A stretch of DNA of 56,533 bases from an uncultured Pelagibacteraceae bacterium. Its GTDB lineage: Bacteria; Pseudomonadota; Alphaproteobacteria; Pelagibacterales; Pelagibacteraceae. The stretch covers positions 1 through 56,533 of the forward strand of contig CACBWE010000004.1 of NCBI GenBank assembly GCA_902542855.1. The letters are read 5' to 3'. Below, piece by piece: positions 41,878 to 49,657 of this stretch. A model generated the notes under the pieces. That model had not been told where the DNA came from, ran no database searches, and saw only the letters and a list, made by a program, of their open reading frames with translations. Position numbers and translations under genes: made by a program. Every line of letters begins with the position of its first letter. Within the stretch, counting starts at the first letter, position 1.

Positions 41878-42932
41878 TGCCAAAAAAATTTGAAAAAGAA
41901 TTCATATCTTATTGTGAAAATCAAAATTTAGAAGTTAATCCTAATCAAATCAAAGTTATTAAAAAATTAGAGGATTACCATGATAGTAATTACAAATCAT
42001 TTTTTTCAAAATTATTTTCTAAACAAAAAACTAAAAAAGGATTTTATTTATATGGTGGTGTGGGGGTTGGTAAAACAATGATTTTAAACTTCTTTTATGA
42101 TTATCTTGAAGAAAAAAAATTAAAAAAGCATTTTAATGAATTTATGTTAGGGTTTCATGATTTTGTCCATGAGCAAAAAGAAAAAAATGAAGAAAATGTA
42201 ATCAATCAATTTGTCAAAAATTTAAAATCAAAAGCTTCATTAGTTTATTTCGATGAGTTCCAAGTAACAAATATTGTTGATGCAATGATTTTAGGAAAAC
42301 TATTTGAACAAATTTTTAAAGAAGATATTAAAATTATTCTTACTTCAAATACTAAAATTTCTGACCTTTATAAAGATGGTCTTCAACGTGAACAATTTAT
42401 ACCTTTTATAAAAATAATGGAAGATAAGTCCATCGAGTATGAATTAAAAATTGAGGATGATTATAGAAAATCTAATGATAATCAAAAACAAAGATATTTT
42501 TTTCCACTTAATCAAGAAACCAATTTTAAGATTAATAAATTTTTTAGAACTATAACAAAGGATAAAAAACAATCTTCAATAAAAATAAATGTAAAGGGAA
42601 GAGAATTTAAAATAGAAAACTTTTATGAGGGAATTGTTAGATGTGACTTTAATCAACTTTGTGATCAAAATTTAGGAGCGGAAGATTATTTAGAAATAGT
42701 TAAAAACTGTAAATTTATGGTAATAGATCAAATACCTCAATTTAATGATGTAAATTCAAATCAACAACAACGTTTTATCACTTTGTTAGATGTAATTTAT
42801 GATAAAAATATTTCATTAGCAGTTACAGCTGATATAAATTTAGATCAATTTACCTCTTCAAGATTATTAGAAAAACCATTTAAACGAACCATTAGTCGTT
42901 TGTATGAGCTTACATCGAACGAGTATAATTAA
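41877..42932 (+). CDS. zapE: AFG1/ZapE-family ATPase
   Basis: An AFG1-like AAA ATPase of 351 residues from the ATG at 41877 (a TTG three bases earlier is less likely). Walker A is YGGVGVGKTM (about residues 59-68), Walker B LVYFDEFQVTN and sensor 1 ILTSNT, followed by the family motif DGLQREQFIPFI. The usual Walker B is CFDEFQVTD. In E. coli ZapE binds FtsZ and affects division under stress; mitochondrial relatives help degrade respiratory subunits. It overlaps both neighbours by single bases, so it is tightly coupled. Confidence 0.9.
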   Translation: MPKKFEKEFISYCENQNLEVNPNQIKVIKKLEDYHDSNYKSFFSKLFSKQKTKKGFYLYGGVGVGKTMILNFFYDYLEEKKLKKHFNEFMLGFHDFVHEQKEKNEENVINQFVKNLKSKASLVYFDEFQVTNIVDAMILGKLFEQIFKEDIKIILTSNTKISDLYKDGLQREQFIPFIKIMEDKSIEYELKIEDDYRKSNDNQKQRYFFPLNQETNFKINKFFRTITKDKKQSSIKINVKGREFKIENFYEGIVRCDFNQLCDQNLGAEDYLEIVKNCKFMVIDQIPQFNDVNSNQQQRFITLLDVIYDKNISLAVTADINLDQFTSSRLLEKPFKRTISRLYELTSNEYN

Positions 42933-43351
42933 TGAAACAAGAATTTTACAATCTTCAAATTAAGACCAATGGTCAAAAGTTATATGAATTTACTAATGAT
43001 ACAATTCATTGGATTGGTCAAAATAACTTTAAAAATGGTATTCTTAATTTAAGTATTCAGCATACAAGCGCCTCATTAATTGTTCAAGAAAATGCAGATC
43101 CAGATGTACAAAAAGATTTAATAAATTATTTTGATAAATTAGCTCCTATGGATAACAAACTATATGTTCATACTACGGAGGGAAAAGATGATATGCCTGC
43201 ACATATTAAATCTGCATTAACAAATAATCAAATTTCTCTAAGTGTGAAAGATAGTGAATTGTTGCTTGGAACTTGGCAGGGCATATATTTATTTGAACAC
43301 AGATTAGAGGCGCAAAAAAGAACTATAATTCATCATTTTATTGGAGAATAA
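42932..43351 (+). CDS. YjbQ/UPF0047 family protein
   Basis: A 139-residue single-domain protein with the family pattern: LSIQHTSASLIVQENADPDVQKDL (from residue 39), HTTEGKDDMPAHIKSAL (from 71), LGTWQGIYLFEHR near the end. The conserved His and Asp residues form a metal-type site. Members show weak thiamine-phosphate-synthase activity in complementation tests, but the physiological reaction is uncertain. It is the last gene of the acnA-containing run. Confidence 0.9.
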   Translation: MKQEFYNLQIKTNGQKLYEFTNDTIHWIGQNNFKNGILNLSIQHTSASLIVQENADPDVQKDLINYFDKLAPMDNKLYVHTTEGKDDMPAHIKSALTNNQISLSVKDSELLLGTWQGIYLFEHRLEAQKRTIIHHFIGE

Positions 43352-43359
43352 AATTAAAT

Positions 43360-44781
43360 TTATTTTTTCTTCAAAGATTGAAACGCTTCAAGAGCTGCAG
43401 CTCTAGCTTTTTCATGAACAACAATAGGGCCTGGGTAATCTTTGCCAATAATTGTTTTTATAGCTTCTTGATACTTTAATTCCATTTCCCATGGCTTATG
43501 AATGAATTTTTTTGGCACTTTGCTTAATTCAGGAACCCATTTTTTTACATATAAACCTTCCTTATCAAATTTTTCTCCCTGCAAAATCGGATTAAATATT
43601 CTAAAGTAAGGTGCAGCATCAGCTCCACAACCAGCAACCCATTGCCATTGAGCTACATTATTTGCTTTATTGAAATCTAATAAACAATTTCTGAAATGTT
43701 TCTCACCTTCCGTCCAATTAATTCTTAAATGTTTTACAAGAAAGGAACCAACAACCATTCGAATTCTGTTATGCACCCATCCAGTTTCATATAATTCTCT
43801 CATTCCAGCATCCACAATAGGATAGCCAGTCATTCCTGATTTCCATGCCTTTAAAAATTTCTCATTTTTTACCCACGGAAATTTATCAAATTCTTTTCTA
43901 TAATTACCTTTTAAAAATTCAGGAAAATAATTAATTAAACTATGTGAAAATTCACGCCATCCTAATTCATTGATATATTTCCTATAGCCAATTCCTTTAG
44001 ATTTTATTTCATTACATTTTTGCCAAATACTACTTACGTGAATTTGACCATGTTTAATGTATGGAGACAATTTTGATGTACCCTCGATTGATGGATAATC
44101 TCTAGCTGTTCCATAATCTTTAATTTTTTTTTCAATTAAATTGTTAAGAACTTTTTTCGAATCATTTTCAGAAACTTTCCAGTATTTCTCAAATTTTTTA
44201 TACCAATTTTTTTTTGGTAAAATATTTTTAGGTTCAACACTATTTTTAAAAAAAGAAATTAATTTAATTTTTTTTTTTACAACATAATTTTTGCTTGGGG
44301 GCAAACTAAGATATTTCTCTTCAGCATTTCTCCAGAATGGACTAAATACTTTAAAAGGTGTGCCATCATTTTTAGTTACTTCTTGAAACTCATTAAGAAT
44401 ATTTCCTTTAAAATATTTGAACTCAACTTCGTTTTTTAGAAAAGTATCTCTTATTTTTTTTCCTTTAGCAATTACATCTGGTTCATATATCTTATTCCAA
44501 TAGACAGAAATATTATCTTTTTTTTTAATTTTTGATAATATATCTATCTCGTCTCCCTCCAATATTTGAAGATTGATTTTGTATTTAAATAATTCTGATT
44601 TAAATTCCACTAAAGACTTATATAGCCACCATTTTTGTGCTTCTCTTTTTTTATCAAAATCACTTTTATTATAAATAAACAATGCAATAACGTTATCATG
44701 ATTTTGACTTGCAAAAGATAGTGCAGGATTATGTTCAATTCTAAAATCTTCTCTAATCCAAAATATCGCATTTTTTTTCAT
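43360..44781 (-). CDS. phrB: Deoxyribodipyrimidine photolyase
   Basis: A 473-residue photolyase of full length. The N-terminal alpha/beta domain starts AIFWIREDFRIEHNPAL (residues 5-21), the antenna-binding half. The FAD domain has TSKLSPYIKHG near 250, WREFSHSLI near 290, TGYPIVDAGMREL near 335 and the signature VAQWQWVAGCGADAAPYFRIFNP near 390, including the tryptophan of the electron-transfer path. It repairs UV pyrimidine dimers with blue light, fitting a surface-water organism. The class I CPD type is most likely; (6-4) specificity is not excluded. Confidence 0.92.
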   Translation of the reverse strand: MKKNAIFWIREDFRIEHNPALSFASQNHDNVIALFIYNKSDFDKKREAQKWWLYKSLVEFKSELFKYKINLQILEGDEIDILSKIKKKDNISVYWNKIYEPDVIAKGKKIRDTFLKNEVEFKYFKGNILNEFQEVTKNDGTPFKVFSPFWRNAEEKYLSLPPSKNYVVKKKIKLISFFKNSVEPKNILPKKNWYKKFEKYWKVSENDSKKVLNNLIEKKIKDYGTARDYPSIEGTSKLSPYIKHGQIHVSSIWQKCNEIKSKGIGYRKYINELGWREFSHSLINYFPEFLKGNYRKEFDKFPWVKNEKFLKAWKSGMTGYPIVDAGMRELYETGWVHNRIRMVVGSFLVKHLRINWTEGEKHFRNCLLDFNKANNVAQWQWVAGCGADAAPYFRIFNPILQGEKFDKEGLYVKKWVPELSKVPKKFIHKPWEMELKYQEAIKTIIGKDYPGPIVVHEKARAAALEAFQSLKKK

Positions 44782-44787
44782 GTGATT

Positions 44788-45921
44788 TTATTTTCTGCCT
44801 TTAGATAGCAGTTGTTTGTAAAGTTTTACATCTGCATTACCTTCGCATCCAATTACCAAAACATTAGAATTTTCGTTAAGTTCTATAATTTTTTTAATTT
44901 TAGTATTATTACAAACACCTACCAAGCTCATAATACCAGGTGCAGAGCACTCGCCACCAATTATTGAATTTTTACTAAGCTTTTTGTCTTTCAACATCGC
45001 TACAGTTTTAGAAATATTTCGATCACTTACAGACACACAACAATTGCTCGTTTTTTTCAAAATTTGCCAAGGAATATATGACATTTCATTACATGACATA
45101 CCACCCATGATGCTCTCTTTTTTAATTTTAATTTTTTTTAATTTATTGTGTTTTATGCTTTGAAGAACACAATCAGCTCTATCAGGCTCAACAATTATTA
45201 TCTTTGGAATTCTTTTAAAATATTTTGCAACACCAATAACTACACCAGCAGCCATACCACCAACACCAGCTTGTAAAAAAATATGGGTTATATATTGATT
45301 TGTTTGTTTAGAAATTTCTTTGATCATTACGGAATACCCTGCCATAGTAAGTTGAGGGACCAATTTGTAATCTTTTGTTGAAACATCTTGTACAATTTTC
45401 CAATTATTTTTTTTTGATAATTTCTTACATTCGTTGAGTGAATTTTCATAATCTCCTTTAACTCTTATTACTTCAGCACCAAATTTTTTAATTTCTTTAA
45501 CCCGTGTGTCGCTAACGTATTGACTAACAAAGATTTTACATTTTAACCCAAGCCTTTTCGCACCCCATGCTACAGATCTTCCGTGGTTCCCAGCAGTTGC
45601 CGAAGAAATGATTATATTTTTTTTTCCTTTAGATATTTTTTCAACAGCATAAGCACCACCCAAAGCTTTAAATGATTTTAAATGAAATCTTTTAGATTCA
45701 TCCTTATAAAAAACATTGTTTAGTTTTAAATTTTTTTGTAATTTATCAAGTTTTAATAATGGGGTTGGTTTATAATTTTTCCAACTGGAAATTGATTTAA
45801 AAGCGTTTGTTAATAGTAATGAAGGAACAAATTTTAAAACATAATTTCTTTTAAAACTAAAATTATTATTTTTTAAAGATTTTGTAAGTGTCCAGTTTTT
45901 AATGCTTTTTAAACTCTTCAC
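44788..45921 (-). CDS. PLP-dependent ammonia-lyase, diaminopropionate ammonia-lyase-like
   Basis: A 377-residue fold-type II PLP enzyme. The Schiff-base lysine is K85 in RFHLKSFKALGGAYAV; the substrate loop is SATAGNHGRSVAWGA (107-121), and the PLP phosphate loop is QAGVGGMAAG near 225. The pattern K-D-E-S-x-R-F-x-L-x3-K-A-L-G-G is that of diaminopropionate ammonia-lyase rather than threonine dehydratase. It releases ammonia from an amino acid. It starts 1 base after the glutamine-synthetase-family gene, so the two act together; EutB of ectoine pathways has a related fold and is an alternative. Confidence 0.78.
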   Translation of the reverse strand: MKSLKSIKNWTLTKSLKNNNFSFKRNYVLKFVPSLLLTNAFKSISSWKNYKPTPLLKLDKLQKNLKLNNVFYKDESKRFHLKSFKALGGAYAVEKISKGKKNIIISSATAGNHGRSVAWGAKRLGLKCKIFVSQYVSDTRVKEIKKFGAEVIRVKGDYENSLNECKKLSKKNNWKIVQDVSTKDYKLVPQLTMAGYSVMIKEISKQTNQYITHIFLQAGVGGMAAGVVIGVAKYFKRIPKIIIVEPDRADCVLQSIKHNKLKKIKIKKESIMGGMSCNEMSYIPWQILKKTSNCCVSVSDRNISKTVAMLKDKKLSKNSIIGGECSAPGIMSLVGVCNNTKIKKIIELNENSNVLVIGCEGNADVKLYKQLLSKGRK

Positions 45922-45922
45922 T

Positions 45923-47248
45923 TTAACAGTCTAAAGTATTTTGTCTTTCCCACTGAGTTACAGGTTTGGACTTATCGAAGTTTTCTATATTATCAAATTC
46001 ATTAATTTCAGATTTTCTAAGTTTTATATAACTATTGATTGTTTCTTTTCCAAAAGCATCATTCATTTCCTTATTATTTCTTAATAGTTCAAGTGATTCT
46101 TTAAGATCATTTGGTAGTTTTGGCAGGTCGGGGTACTTCTTGTAATCTGTGTACATGTTACAATTTAAAGGTTCACCTGGATTGATTTTATGTTTTAATC
46201 CATTCAACCCTGCTGCTAACACACTTGCTTGTAATAAATACGGATTTACAGATCCATCCATCAACCTCAATTCAAACCTTCCAGGGTCTGGAATTCTTAT
46301 CATATGAGTTCTGTTATTTCCTGTATAAGATATACTACTTGGCGACCAAGATGCTCCGGACTTAGTTGGGGGTGCGTTAATCCTCCTATAGCTATTAATT
46401 GTTGGATTAAAAAAAGCAGATAATGAAGAAGCATTTTTAATAACTCCACCTAAAAAATTGTAAGCCATTTTACTTAATCCAAGCTTGTCTGATTTATCTA
46501 AAAATTTATTTTTTTTTCCATCCCAAACTGATATGTGGGCATGACAGCCATTACCCGTGAGGTTTTCGAATGGTTTAGGCATGAATGTTGCTCTTAAACC
46601 ATGTTTTTCAGCTATAGTTTTTACCATATATTTAAAAAAAGTATGCCTGTCTGCCGTTTTTAGACAATCATCATAGTCCCAATTCATCTCAAATTGACCA
46701 TTAGCATCCTCATGATCATTTTGGTAAGGACCCCATTCCATCTCAATCATGCAATCACAAATCTCTTTGATTAAATCATATCTCCTCATTAACGCTGATT
46801 GGTCGTAACAAGGTTTAGATTGAGTATCTCTCAGATCTGCAATTGAGTTTCCATCTGATGAGATTAAAAAGTATTCACACTCTACACCTGATTTCATCGT
46901 TAAATTTTGTTTTTTTAATTTCTTTATTTGATTTTTTAACATTACTCTTGGGGAAGCTTCCACAGGTTTACCGTCCATCCACAAATCAGATGCAAGCCAT
47001 CCTACTTCTTTATTCCAAGGTAATTGAATTAAACTATCTGGGTCTGGAATACCAAACATATCACTATCTGCAGGAGACATATCTAGCCATGCTGCAAAAC
47101 CAGCAAATCCTGCCCCAGCAGTTTGCATTTCTTTAATAGCATGAACAGGAACAAGTTTTGATCTAAGTACACCAAAAAGATCAACAAAACTTATTAAGAA
47201 GTATTTTATTTTTTTTTGTTTTGCTATTTTAAATAAGTTTTTAGCCAT
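45923..47248 (-). CDS. Glutamine-synthetase-family ligase (GlnT/PuuA-like), first of two
   Basis: A glutamine-synthetase-fold enzyme of 441 residues from the ATG at 47248 (an in-frame GTG at 47263 is less likely). Active-site blocks are GVECEYFLIS (metal Glu), DHEDANGQFEMNWDY, GNGCHAHISVWDG, the ATP/glutamate arginines in NRTHMIRIPDPGRFELRLMDG and N-P-Y. It lacks the C-terminal adenylylation loop of GlnA type I. Such enzymes make gamma-glutamyl amides from glutamate and an amine. It is a paralogue of the enzyme at 52889, but the sequences are well diverged, so the amine probably differs. It is coupled with the ammonia-lyase-like gene. Confidence 0.85.
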   Translation of the reverse strand: MAKNLFKIAKQKKIKYFLISFVDLFGVLRSKLVPVHAIKEMQTAGAGFAGFAAWLDMSPADSDMFGIPDPDSLIQLPWNKEVGWLASDLWMDGKPVEASPRVMLKNQIKKLKKQNLTMKSGVECEYFLISSDGNSIADLRDTQSKPCYDQSALMRRYDLIKEICDCMIEMEWGPYQNDHEDANGQFEMNWDYDDCLKTADRHTFFKYMVKTIAEKHGLRATFMPKPFENLTGNGCHAHISVWDGKKNKFLDKSDKLGLSKMAYNFLGGVIKNASSLSAFFNPTINSYRRINAPPTKSGASWSPSSISYTGNNRTHMIRIPDPGRFELRLMDGSVNPYLLQASVLAAGLNGLKHKINPGEPLNCNMYTDYKKYPDLPKLPNDLKESLELLRNNKEMNDAFGKETINSYIKLRKSEINEFDNIENFDKSKPVTQWERQNTLDC

Positions 47249-47265
47249 TACTAAGGCTACCACAA

Positions 47266-47418
47266 TTATTTGAAAAATGAAAAGATAGTTTCTTTATAAT
47301 AAATAAAATTAACTAAAATTATCAGGATAATTGCAAGAATTACTCCATACTTTGCTTTTGGAAAAGCAACACCTCTCATTTTACTCGGTCTTAGTTGTTC
47401 GTTTTTGTCTTCACTCAT
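47266..47418 (-). CDS. Small membrane protein, 50 residues
   Basis: An open frame on the minus strand from ATG 47418 to TAA 47266. The first 24 residues are hydrophilic and basic (MSEDKNEQLRPSKMRGVAFP, then KAKY). One membrane helix follows at 25-41 (GVILAIILIILVNFIYY), then a short tail KETIFSFFK. It starts 17 bases after the amt-operon terminator and ends 17 bases before the ligase gene, filling the gap neatly. Not recognised; topology would be N-in. It could regulate the neighbouring transporter or ligase. Confidence 0.6.
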   Translation of the reverse strand: MSEDKNEQLRPSKMRGVAFPKAKYGVILAIILIILVNFIYYKETIFSFFK

Positions 47419-47428
47419 TTAAATCATT

Positions 47429-47458
47429 AAAAAAGGGCGCTACAATTTTGTAGCGCCC
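47429..47458 (-). terminator. Intrinsic terminator of the amt unit
   Basis: Inverted repeat GGGCGCTACAA (47435-47445) and TTGTAGCGCCC (47448-47458) with a two-base centre, and six A at 47429-47434 that are T on the minus strand. It ends the amt plus 76-residue gene transcript. GC-rich stem against AT-rich DNA makes it convincing. Confidence 0.92.
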
Positions 47459-47468
47459 AAATTTTATT

Positions 47469-47699
47469 TTACCATTCAGTAATATTACTTTTATGGTCGT
47501 TAGCACTGTGTCTTTTTCTGGATAATGCGTTCAGCTCATCACTTTCAGATTTGCTAGTAATTACAGTCCATCCTATCCACACAGCAATTAAAACAATAAC
47601 TAGTATAAATTCACTAGATCCTGCTCCAGGATAAACCGATCCACCAACTTCCTCAGCTGGTTTATTTAGATGATCTATCCAGTTTGATACTGTTGCCAT
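47469..47699 (-). CDS. Single-pass membrane protein of 76 residues, downstream of amt
   Basis: A 76-residue protein: a 29-residue hydrophilic start with two prolines and a GGSVYPGAGSSEF segment, one membrane helix (residues 31-47), and a 29-residue charged tail rich in Ser, Lys and Arg. A clear AAGGAG ribosome-binding site precedes the ATG, within the 11-base gap after amt, and the terminator lies just after the gene. I do not recognise it. The position suggests a transporter accessory or regulatory subunit, in the role that GlnK plays elsewhere, though it has no GlnK features. Confidence 0.75.
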   Translation of the reverse strand: MATVSNWIDHLNKPAEEVGGSVYPGAGSSEFILVIVLIAVWIGWTVITSKSESDELNALSRKRHSANDHKSNITEW

Positions 47700-47710
47700 A
47701 TTTTTCTCCT

Positions 47711-49111
47711 TTACCTGGTTGCTGATGAAACTGCTTTTTCATCTTCTTTAGCACTTTCCATCATTTCATAGTCTAGTCCAGCTATTTCAACTTCTCGTGG
47801 GATCCTCAATTTACCCATACCATTGAGAACTCTAGCGATGATATAGCCAGGTATTAATCCTAAAACAAAGAACATTATTATTGCTCCAATAAATTGTCCT
47901 AGTGGATTAATTGTTGCATAAGTTGTTCCATCAAACATAGCTCCAACACTGTAACCAGATGAAGGATAACCGTTTAAGACGAATCCACAAATTACAAGAC
48001 CTACAAAACCAGCATAACCATGTACAGCTACTGCGCCAACTGCATCATCAATCTTGAACTTTCGCTCAACCCAGTAATGAAGTTTGTAAGCAATAACAAC
48101 TCCAATCATACCAATAACTAATGCTTGAATTGGATGATATAAGTCGTTTCCTGCAGATGCACATATAATGCCAGCTAGTCCACTTGAATAAGTCCAGAAA
48201 GGATCACCTTTAGCAATAACATATCCAGCCAATAAACCTCCTGACAATGACATCAAAAAGTTCATTGTAATTCCACTTAAAGTAGTTGGTGTTAAATAGA
48301 TGTTAGTTGCTGTCCAGAATGATATACCTTCCATACCATACTCCGGGCCAAGATCGTATATTGGGACGTTACAAGCCGCATAAAATCCCCAAAATCCAGT
48401 GTAAATTAAGAACAATCCAATTGTTACTAACCAAGGATTTCGTGGACCAATATTTCTTGGTTCACCACTTGATGAAAATTTTCCAATTCTTGGACCTAAA
48501 ACCATCAGCACACCTAAAGCAAATCCACCAGCAATAGCGTGAATTACACCCGATGCATATGCATCATGATAACCTAAGATTTTAAGCATCCAACCATCAA
48601 AGTGCCATCCCCATGACGCGTCTATTGACCAGAAAACAGATCCTATTGCAATTGCCAAAACTCCAAATGCAAAAGTTGTAATTCTTTCAATAACTGCACC
48701 TGAAACTATAGATGCTGCGGTCCATGAAAATAAAAGGAATGCTGCCCAGAACACACCCATTATATGGTCGTTAAGATTGATTGCCATAAGAGCATTTGTT
48801 GGATTGGCAAGATCATTTCCTCCAAATCCTCCACCAAGGACAAGCCCTGTACTTTCTGTCATTATTGATGGAGCTAATCCAGGTCCAGTTGGAAAAGCCC
48901 AATAAATCCACCAACCAAACAAAAACCAAGTTACTGTTACCAACGGTATCAGCATTGTGTTTTTCATAAGAGTATGTTGATGGTGTTTGTATCTTGAAGC
49001 TCCGACCTCATACATACAGAAACCAACGTGAATTAAAAACATTAGCACCACTGTTGTCCAGTAGTAAAATTCTGTAAATATCGTGGTAAGAGCACCTAAC
49101 TGATCAGTCAT
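47711..49111 (-). CDS. amt: Ammonium/methylammonium transporter (Amt family)
   Basis: A 466-residue Amt/Mep protein with about eleven membrane segments. The conserved pore residues are visible: D and His in HDAYASGVIHAIAGG (near 183-197; family D-x-AGG-x-V-V-H) and the second twin-His in VAVHGYAGFVG (near 360). It conducts ammonium or methylammonium into the cell. A GGAGAGA ribosome-binding site precedes the ATG. The nearby N-methylglutamate genes make methylammonium a reasonable alternative cargo, but no residue tells the two apart by eye. Confidence 0.93.
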   Translation of the reverse strand: MTDQLGALTTIFTEFYYWTTVVLMFLIHVGFCMYEVGASRYKHHQHTLMKNTMLIPLVTVTWFLFGWWIYWAFPTGPGLAPSIMTESTGLVLGGGFGGNDLANPTNALMAINLNDHIMGVFWAAFLLFSWTAASIVSGAVIERITTFAFGVLAIAIGSVFWSIDASWGWHFDGWMLKILGYHDAYASGVIHAIAGGFALGVLMVLGPRIGKFSSSGEPRNIGPRNPWLVTIGLFLIYTGFWGFYAACNVPIYDLGPEYGMEGISFWTATNIYLTPTTLSGITMNFLMSLSGGLLAGYVIAKGDPFWTYSSGLAGIICASAGNDLYHPIQALVIGMIGVVIAYKLHYWVERKFKIDDAVGAVAVHGYAGFVGLVICGFVLNGYPSSGYSVGAMFDGTTYATINPLGQFIGAIIMFFVLGLIPGYIIARVLNGMGKLRIPREVEIAGLDYEMMESAKEDEKAVSSATR

Positions 49112-49184
49112 ATTCTCTCTCCATATTTGTTTATTTAAACCCTATTAAATTTTATGAGTCCTTACAAATATAAAGAGAGTAAAA

Positions 49185-49209
49185 AAATCTAGTTATAAAC
49201 ACTAGATTT
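49185..49209 (-). terminator. Intrinsic terminator between the mgs unit and amt
   Basis: A 9-bp inverted repeat AAATCTAGT (49185-49193) and ACTAGATTT (49201-49209) with a 7-base loop. The A-run at 49181-49187 becomes a T-run on the minus strand. It is weak (AT-rich stem) but well placed, 30 bases after the 136-residue gene, and would separate that transcript from amt. Confidence 0.6.
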
Positions 49210-49238
49210 ACAAAAATAATCAACTATTGATTGTAATA

Positions 49239-49649
49239 TTAAAACTTTAAATATGCTTTTTTCAAATCAACAAGAGGATGTTTCGGAGACATTTGGAACT
49301 TAACTAATAGCTCTCTTGCAATCATATCTCTATCTTGTTGATTGTTAGGTAACTTTATTGAACTTGGAATAGTAACCCAACCATTCGCATTTCTGCAAAA
49401 AACAGCAGGTCTATCTTCTTCATAACCCATATGTACATCTTCTAACCAATTTAGATCATCCCATCCCATTGCCTCTATATATTTTTTTAGAAAAGGGGTG
49501 ATTTTGCTATAATCAGGTAAAAGATTAACATCATATCTGTAACCAATAGACTGACCAATCATTTTTTCTCTGGCTGTCTCTTTTTTTTTACCTAATTGAC
49601 CTTTGATCACTTTTGATTTTGATACTTTTTTATTTTTTTTCTTTGGCAT
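49239..49649 (-). CDS. Conserved-looking soluble protein of 136 residues in the N-methylglutamate synthase cluster
   Basis: A 136-residue soluble protein. A Lys-rich start (MPKKKNKKVSKSK, 13 residues) is followed by a compact acidic domain with ITPFLKKYIEAMGWDDLNWLEDVHMGYEEDRP (from 50) and a C-terminal LLVKFQMSPKHPLVDLKKAY. No motif I can place. It begins 8 bases after the mgsC stop, and ends its transcript. A small subunit or assembly factor of the glutamate-synthase-like complex is the natural guess. Its Lys-rich start resembles that of the mgsC product. Confidence 0.7.
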   Translation of the reverse strand: MPKKKNKKVSKSKVIKGQLGKKKETAREKMIGQSIGYRYDVNLLPDYSKITPFLKKYIEAMGWDDLNWLEDVHMGYEEDRPAVFCRNANGWVTIPSSIKLPNNQQDRDMIARELLVKFQMSPKHPLVDLKKAYLKF

Positions 49650-49657
49650 AGTTAACT

